Positions 1 through 9,010 of a stretch of DNA of 64,000 bases are shown here, one piece after another. The first letter of the stretch is position 1, and each line of letters begins with the position of its first letter. Made by a program: the position numbers and the translations under genes. Source of the DNA: Variovorax sp. J2L1-78. GTDB taxonomy: Bacteria; Pseudomonadota; Gammaproteobacteria; Burkholderiales; Burkholderiaceae_C. The notes under the pieces were generated by a model. That model worked only from the letters and a program-made list of their open reading frames with translations. It searched no databases and had not been told where the DNA came from. Location of the stretch: positions 2,480,001 through 2,544,000 of the forward strand of contig NZ_JASZYB010000001.1 of the NCBI RefSeq assembly GCF_030317205.1. The letters run 5' to 3'.

Positions 1-27
1 GAACACGGGGTCTTGGGTGTCGGCCAT
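1..27 (-). CDS. secB: Protein-export chaperone SecB, first 9 codons only
   Basis: Reading the minus strand from 27 gives MADTQDPVF and runs off the window edge. This is the usual beginning of SecB in Comamonadaceae, the cytosolic tetrameric chaperone that keeps preproteins unfolded and hands them to SecA. The call rests on nine residues plus context: the rhodanese and grxC genes upstream on the same strand are its normal operon partners. The 3' part of secA lies at the other end of this window. Confidence 0.75.
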
Positions 28-128
28 GGCTGAACTTTCGGGTATCAAAACAACGCCCGCCCGGAAGGCGTTCCGAAGCGGGCTGAGAGGATGAACGGGC
101 GATTATCGCCCCTGGAAATGACAGCCCT

Positions 129-389
129 TCAGGCCGCCTGGAGCAGCGGGACCAGGCCGCCGCGGCCGTCCAGCGCGATCAGGTCGTCGCAGCCGCCGAC
201 GTGCGTGTCGCCGATGAAGATCTGCGGCACCGTGCGGCGCTGGGTGGTTTCCATCATCACGGCGCGGGCCTGGGGGTCGGTGTCGATGCGGATCTCCTCG
301 ATCTGCTCGACACCCTTGTTCTTGAGAATCTGTTTCGCGCGAATGCAGTAGGGGCAGACGGCGGTCGTGTACATCTTGACGGCTTGCAT
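129..389 (-). CDS. grxC: Glutaredoxin 3 (dithiol)
   Basis: An 86-residue protein, normal for GrxC. The CPYC redox site is at residues 12-15, followed by the TVPQIF cis-proline segment and a GGCDDL glutathione-binding segment. It reduces protein disulfides and mixed disulfides in the cytosol using glutathione. I start at the ATG at 389 (MQAVKMY) because GGAAG lies about 5 bases upstream; an ATG four codons earlier is in frame but less well placed. It sits between the rhodanese gene and secB on the same strand, the usual three-gene operon. Confidence 0.93.
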   Translation of the reverse strand: MQAVKMYTTAVCPYCIRAKQILKNKGVEQIEEIRIDTDPQARAVMMETTQRRTVPQIFIGDTHVGGCDDLIALDGRGGLVPLLQAA

Positions 390-422
390 GGTCACTTCCA
401 ATCCGGTGGCCCGGCGGAATGC

Positions 423-830
423 TCAGGCCTTTTCAATGGGCAGATTAGCGTCTTTCCACGATTTCAGCCCGCCGCCCACGACTTGGGCCTGCTCGTAGCC
501 GAGCTTTTTGGCCGTCGCCAGCGCACGCTGGGCGCGGGCCCCCGTGGCACACATCAGCAGCACCGGCACCGACTTGTTCTTGACCGTGCCGGGCAGCTTC
601 TGCTCGAGCTGGTCGAGCGGCACGTTGCGGGCGCCGGTGGCGTGGCCTGCGGCGTATTCCGCGGCGTCGCGCACATCGATCATCACGGCGCGTTCACGGT
701 TGATCAACTGCACGGCGCCTTGCGCCGTGAGCGACCCGCCGCCGGTGCCGCGGATCAGCGGCCAGGCCAGCATGGCGCCCGAGCTGACCGCAATCAGGAT
801 CAGCATCCAGTTGTCGACAATGAATTTCAC
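423..830 (-). CDS. Membrane-anchored rhodanese-like sulfurtransferase
   Basis: A 135-residue protein starting at a GTG (VKFIVDN) with AAGGAA about 4 bases upstream. An N-terminal membrane helix spans residues 8-26 and is followed by one rhodanese domain. The predicted catalytic cysteine is Cys94 in MCATGARA; the domain entry motif IDVRDAAEY is near residue 51. The active site should accept sulfane sulfur, but the natural substrate is unknown. It leads the rhodanese-grxC-secB operon, suggesting a link to thiol redox and export. The frame is open much further upstream, but that part has no rhodanese character and overlaps gpmA on the other strand. Confidence 0.88.
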   Translation of the reverse strand: MKFIVDNWMLILIAVSSGAMLAWPLIRGTGGGSLTAQGAVQLINRERAVMIDVRDAAEYAAGHATGARNVPLDQLEQKLPGTVKNKSVPVLLMCATGARAQRALATAKKLGYEQAQVVGGGLKSWKDANLPIEKA

Positions 831-838
831 AGTATTCC

Positions 839-866
839 TTGAATGGCAAACCGCGGATTTTAGAAT
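839..866 (+). promoter_or_regulatory. Candidate sigma70 promoter for gpmA
   Basis: TTGAAT at 839-844 and TAGAAT at 861-866 are separated by 16 bases, about 60 bases ahead of the gpmA start. The site is in the gap between the divergent rhodanese gene and gpmA. Called by eye. Confidence 0.5.
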
Positions 867-924
867 GGCGTACCCGGCAGCCCCCTGCCCTTCGAATCCA
901 TCCCCCGCCCAAAGGCCTTTCCCC

Positions 925-1668
925 ATGCACAAACTGGTACTGATCCGCCACGGCGAATCGACCTGGAATCTCGAGAACCGCTTCACCGGCTGGACCGACG
1001 TCGACCTGACCGAGACCGGCGTGGAACAGGCCAAGCAGGCCGGCCGGCTGCTCAAGGCCGAAGGCTACGACTTCGACGTGGCCTACACCAGCGTGCTCAA
1101 GCGCGCCACCCGCACGCTCTGGCACACGCTCGACGAACTCGACCGCACCTGGCTGCCGGTGGTGCATTCGTGGCGCCTCAACGAGCGCCACTACGGCGGC
1201 CTGCAGGGCCTGAACAAGGCCGAGACCGCCAAGAAGTACGGCGACGAGCAGGTGCTGGTCTGGCGCCGCAGCTACGACACGCCACCGCCGCCGCTGGAGG
1301 CCAACGACCCGCGCAGCGAACGCAGCGACATCCGCTACGCCAAGCTGTCGCCCGAGCAGATCCCGCTGACCGAGTGCCTGAAGGACACGGTGGCCCGCGT
1401 GCTGCCGTTCTGGAACGAATCGATGGCTCCGGCCATCCGCAGCGGCCGCCGCCTGGTGGTGGCGGCGCACGGCAATTCGATCCGCGCGCTCGTGAAGTAC
1501 CTCGACGGCGTGTCCGACAGCGACATCGTGGGCCTGAACATCCCGAACGGCATCCCGCTGGTCTACGAGCTGGACGACGAGCTCAAGCCGCTGCGCCATT
1601 ACTACCTCGGCGATGCTGCCGCCGCCGAGAAAGCCGCTGCCGCCGTGGCCTCGCAGGGAAAAGCTTGA
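925..1668 (+). CDS. gpmA: 2,3-bisphosphoglycerate-dependent phosphoglycerate mutase
   Basis: A 247-residue protein, the normal length of cofactor-dependent GpmA. It interconverts 3- and 2-phosphoglycerate in glycolysis and gluconeogenesis. The RHGE motif places the phosphorylated histidine at His9; [12 protein letters not shown], the [13 protein letters not shown] block and [14 protein letters not shown] (second catalytic histidine) are all present. The frame is open upstream of 925, but similarity begins at [11 protein letters not shown], so I start there. An S41 protease and a ThiF-type enzyme follow on the same strand, a conserved order in this family. Confidence 0.96.
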   Translation: MHKLVLIRHGESTWNLENRFTGWTDVDLTETGVEQAKQAGRLLKAEGYDFDVAYTSVLKRATRTLWHTLDELDRTWLPVVHSWRLNERHYGGLQGLNKAETAKKYGDEQVLVWRRSYDTPPPPLEANDPRSERSDIRYAKLSPEQIPLTECLKDTVARVLPFWNESMAPAIRSGRRLVVAAHGNSIRALVKYLDGVSDSDIVGLNIPNGIPLVYELDDELKPLRHYYLGDAAAAEKAAAAVASQGKA

Positions 1669-1743
1669 TCGGTTCGAGGAACCCCGGCAAGCGAATTGCT
1701 TCAAAGCTAGCTATATTGCCTTGATACCCGACTAGGACACTCC

Positions 1744-3186
1744 ATGGGCCAGAAACTCAAAATCACCGGCTGGGTTGCAGCCGGCGCCGTGGCCGGCGTG
1801 CTGACCACCGTCTCGCTTCAGACCGTGGCACGCGGCTCCTTGGCCCCTCTGCCGCTGGAGGAATTGCAGCAGCTGGCCGCCGTCTTCGGCATGGTCAAGA
1901 GCGACTACGTCGAACCCGTCGACGAGAAGAAGCTCATCTCCGACGCCATTTCCGGCATGGTGGCCGGGCTCGACCCTCACTCGCAGTACTTCGACAAGAA
2001 GTCCTTCAAGGAATTTCGTGAGGGCACGACCGGGCGCTTCGTCGGGGTCGGCATCGAGATTTCGCAGGAAGACGGCCTGGTGAAGGTCGTCTCGCCGATC
2101 GAGGGCTCGCCCGCCTTCCGCGCCGGCCTCAAGCCGAACGACCTGATCACCAAGATCGACGACACCGCCGTGCGCGGCCTGTCGCTGAACGACGCGGTCA
2201 AGCGCATGCGCGGCGAGGCCAACACGAAGGTGCTGCTGACCATCTTCCGCAAGGACGAGAACCGCACCTTCCCGGTGACCATCACGCGCGAGGAAATCCG
2301 CACGCAATCGGTGCGCGGCAAGGTCATGGAACCCGGTTACGGCTGGATCCGCCTGTCGCAGTTCCAGGAGCGCACGGTCGACGACTTCGTCAAGAAGGTC
2401 GAAGAGATCTACAAGCAGGAACCCAACCTCAAGGGCCTGGTGCTCGACCTGCGCAACGACCCGGGCGGCCTGCTCGACGCGGCCGTCGCCATCTCGTCGG
2501 CCTTCCTGCCGGAGAACGTGACCGTGGTGTCCACCGACGGCCAGCTGGCCGAGAGCAAGTCGGTCTACAAGGCGGCGCCGGAGTTCTACCAGCGCCGTGC
2601 CGGCAGCGACCCGCTGCGCGGCCTGCCGGCGGCGCTCAAGACGGTGCCGCTGGTCGTGCTGGTCAACGAAGGCTCGGCCTCGGCCAGCGAGATCGTGGCC
2701 GGCGCCCTGCAGGACCACAAGCGCGCCACCGTGATGGGCAGCCAGACCTTCGGCAAGGGCTCGGTGCAGACCGTGCGCCCGCTCGGCCCGGACACCGGCC
2801 TGAAGATCACGACCGCCCGCTACTACACGCCGAGCGGCGCGTCGATCCAGGCCAAGGGCATCGTGCCCAACGTGCTGGTCGACGAAAGCGCCGAGGGCAG
2901 CCCCTTCGCCGCCCTGCGCATGCGCGAGGCCGACCTCGAGAAGCACCTGGCCAGCGGCCAGGGCCCCGAGCAGAAGGATCCGGAGCGCGAAAAGGCCCGT
3001 GACGACGCCCGCAAGCGCCTTGAGGAAGAAGCCAAGAAGCCGCCGCAGGACCGCAAGGTGCCCGAATTCGGCACCGACAAGGACTTCCCGCTGGTGCAGG
3101 CGATGAACCGCCTGAAGGGCGCGCCGGTGCTGGTCAGCAAGACGCAGGTCATCGTCGAGAACAAGGACGAGAAGAAAGAGAACTGA
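1744..3186 (+). CDS. S41 family C-terminal processing peptidase
   Basis: A 480-residue CtpA/Prc-type serine protease. An uncleaved signal or anchor helix is at about residues 8-28, so it should act in the periplasm. A PDZ domain (about 95-170) precedes the catalytic core. By comparison with plant CtpA and E. coli Prc, the Ser/Lys dyad is Ser313 (GSASASE) and Lys338 (TFGKGSVQ); the 25-residue spacing matches the family. A charged Lys/Glu-rich linker follows at about 400-445. Such enzymes trim C termini of envelope proteins and cell-wall hydrolase regulators. It lies between gpmA and the ThiF-type gene. The physiological substrate cannot be told from sequence. Confidence 0.93.
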   Translation: MGQKLKITGWVAAGAVAGVLTTVSLQTVARGSLAPLPLEELQQLAAVFGMVKSDYVEPVDEKKLISDAISGMVAGLDPHSQYFDKKSFKEFREGTTGRFVGVGIEISQEDGLVKVVSPIEGSPAFRAGLKPNDLITKIDDTAVRGLSLNDAVKRMRGEANTKVLLTIFRKDENRTFPVTITREEIRTQSVRGKVMEPGYGWIRLSQFQERTVDDFVKKVEEIYKQEPNLKGLVLDLRNDPGGLLDAAVAISSAFLPENVTVVSTDGQLAESKSVYKAAPEFYQRRAGSDPLRGLPAALKTVPLVVLVNEGSASASEIVAGALQDHKRATVMGSQTFGKGSVQTVRPLGPDTGLKITTARYYTPSGASIQAKGIVPNVLVDESAEGSPFAALRMREADLEKHLASGQGPEQKDPEREKARDDARKRLEEEAKKPPQDRKVPEFGTDKDFPLVQAMNRLKGAPVLVSKTQVIVENKDEKKEN

Positions 3187-3199
3187 GGAGCCGGCGCGC

Positions 3200-3979
3200 G
3201 TGGACGACGACGCACTGTTGCGCCATTCGCGCCATGTCCTGCTGGAGGAATACGGCATCGACGGCCAGATGCGCGTCGGTGCCGGCCATGTGCTCGTCAT
3301 CGGCGCCGGCGGGCTGGGCTCGCCGGTCTGCCTCTACCTCGCGGCGGCGGGCGTCGGGCGCATCACGCTGGTCGACGACGACCTTGTCGACCTGACCAAT
3401 CTCCAGCGCCAGATCGCGCACACCACGGCCCGCGTGGGCCAGGCCAAGGTGACCTCCGCCGCCGAGGCGATGCGGGCCATCAACCCGGACATCGCCATCG
3501 CCACGCACGCGCTGCGCGCCGACGCCGCCATGCTCGCCACGCTCGTGGCGGCCGCCGACGTGGTGGTCGACTGCAGCGACAACTTCGCGACGCGTCATGC
3601 CGTCAACCGGGCCTGCGTGGCGCATGCCAAGCCGCTGGTGGCCGGGGCCGCCATCCGCTTCGACGGGCAGCTCAGCGTGTACGACACGCGCGATGAAGCC
3701 TCCCCCTGCTATGCCTGTGTGTTTCCCGCCGACGCCGACTTCGAGGAAACGCGCTGCGCCGTGCTGGGCGCCTTCGGCCCCGTCGTCGGGACCATCGGCA
3801 CCCTGCAGGCGAGCGAAGCCCTGAAGCTGCTCGCGGGCATCTCGCCGTCGATGGCGGGCCGGCTCCTGATGTTCGACGGGCGCGCCACGCAGTTCGACAG
3901 CCTGCGGCTGGCACGCGATCCCGAATGCCCGGTGTGCGCAGCGCACCGCGCAGGCCGCTGGTCGAAGACCGCCCGCTAG
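3200..3979 (+). CDS. ThiF/MoeB/HesA family adenylyltransferase
   Basis: A 259-residue E1-like enzyme that should adenylate the C-terminal glycine of a small ubiquitin-like sulfur carrier (MoaD or ThiS type). Visible are the nucleotide loop GAGGLGSP near residue 35, LVDDD, the NLQRQ arginine, DCSDNFATR, and two zinc CxxC pairs (CYAC, CPVC). The start is GTG, with GAGGAG about 10 bases upstream, and only 13 bases separate it from the protease gene, so the two are probably co-transcribed. Whether it serves molybdopterin, thiamine or another thiolation route cannot be decided: no carrier gene lies nearby. Confidence 0.9.
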   Translation: MDDDALLRHSRHVLLEEYGIDGQMRVGAGHVLVIGAGGLGSPVCLYLAAAGVGRITLVDDDLVDLTNLQRQIAHTTARVGQAKVTSAAEAMRAINPDIAIATHALRADAAMLATLVAAADVVVDCSDNFATRHAVNRACVAHAKPLVAGAAIRFDGQLSVYDTRDEASPCYACVFPADADFEETRCAVLGAFGPVVGTIGTLQASEALKLLAGISPSMAGRLLMFDGRATQFDSLRLARDPECPVCAAHRAGRWSKTAR

Positions 3980-3992
3980 GCGGGACGACCGC

Positions 3993-6008
3993 TCACTGCT
4001 TGGCGGCCTTGCCCTTGGCCGCGCCGTCGGTGGCGGCCTTCGAGATCGGCTGGCGCGCCCGCTTCAGCACCTCCTGGCAATCGGCATCCACACCCGGGCC
4101 GGTCTCGATCGTCGCCGCCAGTGCCAGCAGTGGGTTGATCGCGCCCAGCGCGAGGGCTACCAGGCCGCGCGCGGCCAGCGGGGCCGCCTTGACACCGCCC
4201 GAGGGCGAACCGAAGGTGCCGCCGATGACCAGCGGCGTGCGCAGCGAGAGGATGCTCATGTCCTTGGGCTCCTGGCGCACGATGAAGTCCAGCGTCTCAT
4301 TCGACAGATTGGCCTGCCCTTCGGCATGGAAGACCGTGTCGGCGGTGTCGAAGACCAGGCTGCGCCCGGCCATCACCCCCTTGTTCACGTCGAAGGCCAC
4401 GGCGGCGCAGCGCAGGGTCACGTTGTTGTCGCCGCCGAGCAGGAACTTCACGATCTCGGCACCATCCAGGCCCATGAACTCCAGCAGCAGGTTGCTGAAC
4501 TCGCCGCGCCCGGTGATGGCACTCACGTCACCCGAGGCACCACCCAGCCAGCTCGCCACGGAATTGCCGCGACCCGACAGGTTGATGCGCCCGTCGAGCC
4601 GGCCGAAGCTGGTGCGCAAGGTCTCGACCTTGGGGATCAGCCGGTTGAGTTGCATCGCCCGGATCTCGAGCGAGGCACGGATGTCCGCGGGCGACTGCGT
4701 CGCGTCGATGCGGATCGCACCGGCCAGCCGGCCCGACGCCACCCCGAGGTCGAGCGGATCCAGCGTCAGCACGCCGTCCTGCAACTTGACGTGCACGCTG
4801 CCCTTGTCGAGCGGAATGTCGCGCACGTTGCGGATGCGATCGGCCGTGTAGCGAACGTCGGCATTCATCGCGCGCAGCCGTTCGAAGTCCAGCGTGGCGG
4901 TCGGCAGCACCTTGTCGCCCGAACGCGAGGACTTTTTCACCTGATCGACCGACGGCGGCGGCGTCACCCCTTCGACGGCCTTGGCCGAACGCTCCGTCGG
5001 CGGCAGGCCGATCAGGGGCCCGAGATCATCCATGTCCATCACGGCCGAACGCAGGCTGCCGCCCAGCCGCGGCGTCTTCTGGCCCTGGTCGAACTGCATG
5101 TCCCCACCGATATCCGACAGGCCCAGCTTGCCCTTCATGCCCTTGACTTCCCACAGCGCAGCCGTCTTCTGCAGGCGACCGCTCAGCGCGTAGGGCGATG
5201 TTTCGGGCAAGGCGATGCCGAGCAGACGGTACAGATCGCCCAGGCTCTGGCCGCGCACGTCGAAGGTGGCATCGATGCCGTCCAGACCACTCAGCGTGGC
5301 GACGGTGCCCTTGGCCTTGAGCTTGGTCTGGCCCGCAGCCGCATCGATCTCCAGCGGAAACGGCGGCTGTCCCGCTTCGGTGAGCTGCAGTACGTTGCCC
5401 GTGCGCCCCTGCGCCGTCAGCGGTTGGCGCTGGTAGGTGCCCTTGATGCGGTAGTGGAGCGGCATCTCGCCGCGCGCACTGTCGAAGTCGACGTCCGCAT
5501 GCAGGTCGACGCCGAGGTGTGCGGCCAGGAAATCGATTCCCCCCCGATCCACCTGCACCAACCCGATGGTGGGGACGGTGCCTTCGTCGGACGTGTCCTT
5601 GCCGAGCGCCCAGGTGCGCCGGCCGTCCTTCTCCATCTGCAGACCGACCGTGGGCGACGCCAGCATGAGGCGCGGGATCACCACCTTCTGGCGCAACAGC
5701 GGCCACAAGCGCAGGTCGACCTCGGCACGCTCGGCCTTCACCAGGTAGGGGTCGCGTGCCCAGGACGGATTGGCGAACTCGATGCCATCGAGCTTGATGG
5801 TGGCGCTGCGCCAGCCGAGGTCGACATCGAGGCGCCGGGTGATCTCGAACTTGCGCCCGGTCTTCTCACTCACGTAGCGGTTCACCGGCTCACGCAGCGT
5901 GTCCCAGGGGAAGAAGAGAACCACGAGCACCAGCAGAAGAACGAATGCCGACAGGCTCATGCCCACGATGAAGACCCAGCGCGGTACACGGGAGGATTCG
6001 TTCTGCAT
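3993..6008 (-). CDS. AsmA family envelope protein
   Basis: A 671-residue protein starting at MQNESSRVPRW (AAGGGA about 6 bases upstream). One N-terminal membrane helix (about 11-34) is followed by a long beta-rich periplasmic region typical of AsmA/YicH-like proteins, with the family N-terminal segment KFEITRRLDVDLGWRSA and a C-terminal AsmA_2 part around residues 440-600. Bacterial AsmA-like proteins are bridge-like lipid-transfer candidates between the inner and outer membranes; the role here is inferred from the family. It is convergent with the ThiF-type gene, 13 bases apart. The open frame extends about 60 codons upstream but lacks any conserved character there. Confidence 0.85.
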   Translation of the reverse strand: MQNESSRVPRWVFIVGMSLSAFVLLLVLVVLFFPWDTLREPVNRYVSEKTGRKFEITRRLDVDLGWRSATIKLDGIEFANPSWARDPYLVKAERAEVDLRLWPLLRQKVVIPRLMLASPTVGLQMEKDGRRTWALGKDTSDEGTVPTIGLVQVDRGGIDFLAAHLGVDLHADVDFDSARGEMPLHYRIKGTYQRQPLTAQGRTGNVLQLTEAGQPPFPLEIDAAAGQTKLKAKGTVATLSGLDGIDATFDVRGQSLGDLYRLLGIALPETSPYALSGRLQKTAALWEVKGMKGKLGLSDIGGDMQFDQGQKTPRLGGSLRSAVMDMDDLGPLIGLPPTERSAKAVEGVTPPPSVDQVKKSSRSGDKVLPTATLDFERLRAMNADVRYTADRIRNVRDIPLDKGSVHVKLQDGVLTLDPLDLGVASGRLAGAIRIDATQSPADIRASLEIRAMQLNRLIPKVETLRTSFGRLDGRINLSGRGNSVASWLGGASGDVSAITGRGEFSNLLLEFMGLDGAEIVKFLLGGDNNVTLRCAAVAFDVNKGVMAGRSLVFDTADTVFHAEGQANLSNETLDFIVRQEPKDMSILSLRTPLVIGGTFGSPSGGVKAAPLAARGLVALALGAINPLLALAATIETGPGVDADCQEVLKRARQPISKAATDGAAKGKAAKQ

Positions 6009-6323
6009 GGCTGTCCCTTGTTGGATGGTGTTCTTCGCGACGAGGCCGATGGCCACGTGGCGCCACGTCACGCGCGTCACCGAGAATCGCAAGCGTATGC
6101 CGCGTCGGCATCCGCGGCGGTCGGTGTCGCCCGTCTGGAGGTGTGGGCGATTGCCTACGGTGGAGCGACTTGAAATAAGGTCAGAATCCACCTACAGGGC
6201 GAACCCCTATCGCCCGGCATGATCATCCACGCAGCCGCCAGAACCTCTCACGATGCCTATCACTCGCACAGCAGACCATCCGGCGACACGCAGGGGAGCC
6301 AGCTTTTCGGCAGGGACACCCGC
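6009..6323. other. Divergent intergenic region, no gene seen
   Basis: About 315 bases between the AsmA gene (minus) and the stand-alone receiver gene (plus). Frames read into it from both sides, but their translations are arginine/histidine-rich and resemble nothing. TTGAAA at 6170-6175 could be a -35 element for the plus-strand gene, but no good -10 follows at the right distance. I see no strong hairpin or repeat. Confidence 0.5.
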
Positions 6324-6716
6324 TTGAGAACCTACATCGTCGAAGACAACGCCACGATCCGCGAAAACCTGGTCGGCACGCTCGAGGAACTCACCTGCAT
6401 CGAGACCATCGGGCATGCGGAGGCAGAGGGAGAGGCACGCCAATGGTTGAGCGACCATCCCGATGACTGGGAACTGGCGATCGTCGACCTGTTTCTGAAA
6501 CAGGGCAGCGGCCTCGGCGTGCTGCAGGCGTGCGCCACGCGCCAATCCCATCAGAAGGTGGTGGTGCTGAGCAACTACGCGACCACGGAGATCCGCAAGC
6601 GCTGCGCCGAATTGGGCGTGGATGCGGTGTTCGACAAATCCAACGAGATCGACGCACTGATCGACTTCTGCGTTGCGCAGACCTCGGTGCGCCAACCGAA
6701 GAGCAGCGCCCGCTGA
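6324..6716 (+). CDS. Stand-alone response regulator receiver protein
   Basis: About 130 residues making up a single receiver domain with no output domain. The acidic pocket is VEDN near residue 7, the predicted phosphorylation site is the Asp in AIVDLFLKQGSG (about residue 55), and the Ser/Thr (VVLSNYAT) and Lys (VFDKS) switch positions are kept. The domain begins at a TTG (LRTYIVEDN); an ATG 35 codons upstream is in frame but precedes unrelated sequence, so I prefer the TTG. It is convergent with a NarL-type regulator, beyond which lies a histidine kinase, so it may be a phosphate sink or adaptor for that system. Confidence 0.8.
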   Translation: MRTYIVEDNATIRENLVGTLEELTCIETIGHAEAEGEARQWLSDHPDDWELAIVDLFLKQGSGLGVLQACATRQSHQKVVVLSNYATTEIRKRCAELGVDAVFDKSNEIDALIDFCVAQTSVRQPKSSAR

Positions 6717-6746
6717 GCCGGGGGGCTCAACAGGCCCGCGCAGCCC

Positions 6747-7379
6747 TCAATCGATGAGCTTGTTCTTCAGCGCGTAGTACGTGAGGTCGCTGTTGGAGGA
6801 GAGGTTCATCTTCTCCATCAGGCGCGTGCGGTACGTACTCACCGTCTTGACCGACAGCGACAGCGTCTTGGCGATGTCGCCGGCCGTCTCGCCCTTGGCC
6901 AGCTTCAGGAACACCTGGAACTCGCGCTCCGACAACTGCTCGTGCGGCGCCGCATCATCCTTGCGGTCGAGCTGGCGCGCCAGCAGTTCGGCGACCGCCG
7001 GCGTGATGTAGCGGCGACCCAGCGAGACGGTACGGATCGCGTTCACGATCTCGATCGGATCGCATTCCTTGTTCAGGTAGCCGCTCGCCCCCTGGCGGAT
7101 CAGGTTCATGGCGTAGTGCTCTTCCGGGTAGCCGCTCAGGATGAGGATCCCGACATCCGGTGCCTTCGCGCGAATCATCGCGAGCGCGTCGATGCCGCTC
7201 TGGCCGGGCATCGACAGGTCCATCACCAACACATCGAGTTCGGTCGTGCGAACCAGTTCGATGGCTTCACGCCCCGTGCCGGCTTCACCGACCACCCGCA
7301 GGTCCACGTGCTCGGAGAAAAACTGGCGCAAGCCGGAGCGCACGATGGCGTGGTCATCCACAATTCCGATCTTGATCAT
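6747..7379 (-). CDS. NarL/FixJ family response regulator (LuxR-type HTH)
   Basis: A 210-residue two-domain regulator. The receiver domain (1-120) has VDDH, the phospho-accepting Asp in VLVMDLSMPGQSG (about residue 53), LSGYPEE and the switch Lys in GYLNKE. A LuxR helix-turn-helix (about 148-207) follows, with LSEREFQVFLKLAKGETAGDIA and SVKTVSTYRTRLMEKM segments. It should bind DNA as a phosphorylated dimer. It is transcribed divergently from the CHASE3 histidine kinase 107 bases away, its probable partner. Target genes cannot be read from the sequence; the neighbouring stress-type genes are candidates. Confidence 0.93.
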   Translation of the reverse strand: MIKIGIVDDHAIVRSGLRQFFSEHVDLRVVGEAGTGREAIELVRTTELDVLVMDLSMPGQSGIDALAMIRAKAPDVGILILSGYPEEHYAMNLIRQGASGYLNKECDPIEIVNAIRTVSLGRRYITPAVAELLARQLDRKDDAAPHEQLSEREFQVFLKLAKGETAGDIAKTLSLSVKTVSTYRTRLMEKMNLSSNSDLTYYALKNKLID

Positions 7380-7486
7380 CTGTTACCTTCTTTGTTTTCC
7401 TGCGCGTTCGATCGTCGCAATATGCTGACCCCTGAACGGCATCGATTATTCACGAATTTGACTGTCAGGCGTCTTGCGGAGACCTC

Positions 7487-8851
7487 ATGCGCTGGTTAGC
7501 TTTTCCGAAGATGGCCTTGAGCCTCGCGCTGGCCACTCTGGCCGCGCTGATGCTCGTGGGCATCAACGAGGTCGGCTTCCGGCAGTCGCATCAGGCGCTG
7601 ATCGAGGTCCGGGATGCCCAGAGCGTCCGACAGACGCTCAACGAGCTTCTTCTGAACCTCGTCGATGCTGAAACGGGTCAGCGCGGCTATCTGTTGACCG
7701 GCGAGGCGCAATATCGCGAACCGTACGACCAGGCGGTGCGGAAGGTCGACGGCCAATTGAGCGCCCTGCGCACCTTCTACGCCGGCCGGCCCGCCGAGAG
7801 CGCCCATCTGACGCAACTGGCCACGCACGTCGGCCGCAAGATGGCCGAGATGGACATGAGCGTCCGGCTGCGCAAGGACGGCAAGGAAGAAGCCTGGAAA
7901 TTCGTCATCACCACCGATGTGGGGCGCGAGGAGATGGTCGCGATCCGCACGCAGGCCAGCGCCCTGATCGACAGCAGCGACGCCGCGCTGCGCAGCGGCC
8001 AGGCGCAGATCGCCAAGTCGCTGCGCCTGGCCCGCGTGGGCATCGCGCTGATCGCGGTCATCGCGCTCGTCGCCTTCTACCTGTACCTGCGGCAGACGCA
8101 CGCCCTGCGCTCGATCGGTGAGCGCCAACAGGAAGCGCTGCAACGCGAGCGCAACGCGCTCGAGACCGAGGTACAGGAGCGCACCGCCAGCCTGGCCGAG
8201 CTCGCGACCCACCTCCAGGAGGTACGGGAGAACGAACGTGGCCACCTCGCACGGGAGTTGCACGACGAACTCGGCTCGCTGCTGACGGCCGCCAAGCTGG
8301 ACGTGGCGCGCCTCAAGTCGCGGCTGGTCGACGCGCCAGACGCCACGCAGCGGCTGCAGCACCTGACCGAACTGCTCAACAGCGGCATCGCCCTGAAGCG
8401 CCGCATCATCGAAGACCTGCGGCCCTCCTCGCTCGCCAACCTCGGGCTGGTGGCCTCGCTGGAAATCCTGGGCCGGGAGTTCGCCGACCGCTCCGGCATG
8501 CAGGTCGAGCTGGCGCTCGAACCGGTGGTGCTCGACGAGGCCCGCCAGCTCACGGTCTACCGCATGGTGCAGGAGAGCCTCACGAACATCGGCAAGTACG
8601 CGGACGCGACCGAGGCGACGATCGTGATGAAGGACTACGGCACGCATGTCACGGTCGAAGTGGTGGACGACGGCAAGGGCTTCGACCTGCAGCGCCTGCG
8701 GCCCGCAACCCACGGCCTGGCGGGCATGCGCCACCGCGTCGAGGCCGCCCAGGGCAAGCTGACGGTGAGCTCGTCCCCCGGCAAGGGCACGCGGGTGAGC
8801 ATCATGCTGCCGGTCGGCGCGCGATCGGCGGGTCGCCGCGTGGCCGGCTGA
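7487..8851 (+). CDS. CHASE3-domain sensor histidine kinase (HisKA_3 type)
   Basis: A 454-residue membrane kinase. A first helix (about 8-28), a periplasmic CHASE3 domain with ETGQRGYLLTGEAQY, and a second helix (about 183-203) are followed by a coiled-coil linker, the HisKA_3 dimerisation domain with phospho-accepting His in ARELHDELGS (about residue 259), and an ATPase domain with N-box QESLTNIGKYA, VVDDGKGFD and HGLAGMRHRVE. This kinase class pairs with NarL/FixJ regulators, and one is divergently encoded next door. GGAG precedes the ATG. CHASE3 ligands are mostly unknown. Confidence 0.92.
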   Translation: MRWLAFPKMALSLALATLAALMLVGINEVGFRQSHQALIEVRDAQSVRQTLNELLLNLVDAETGQRGYLLTGEAQYREPYDQAVRKVDGQLSALRTFYAGRPAESAHLTQLATHVGRKMAEMDMSVRLRKDGKEEAWKFVITTDVGREEMVAIRTQASALIDSSDAALRSGQAQIAKSLRLARVGIALIAVIALVAFYLYLRQTHALRSIGERQQEALQRERNALETEVQERTASLAELATHLQEVRENERGHLARELHDELGSLLTAAKLDVARLKSRLVDAPDATQRLQHLTELLNSGIALKRRIIEDLRPSSLANLGLVASLEILGREFADRSGMQVELALEPVVLDEARQLTVYRMVQESLTNIGKYADATEATIVMKDYGTHVTVEVVDDGKGFDLQRLRPATHGLAGMRHRVEAAQGKLTVSSSPGKGTRVSIMLPVGARSAGRRVAG

Positions 8852-9010
8852 CGCTTCTCTCCTACGACGCCAGCCCGCGGCTGCTGACAGGGCCGCCAGG
8901 CCACCGCGCTATCGTTGAATCAAGCCGCGATTTCCCCGCGCTGCGCCGGAGCCCAACGTCGTTAGGATGGACAGGCCTTGCACATTCATCACCCTCAGAA
9001 AGGAACTTCC

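Noticed and set aside
97..111. GGGCGA-TTA-TCGCCC hairpin between grxC and secB as a terminator
   Set aside because: Short stem without a U tract on the minus strand, inside a known operon.
201..842. Long plus-strand frame over grxC and the rhodanese gene
   Set aside because: The translation is His/Arg/Gly-rich and antisense to two genes with clear catalytic motifs; a GC-rich third-position shadow.
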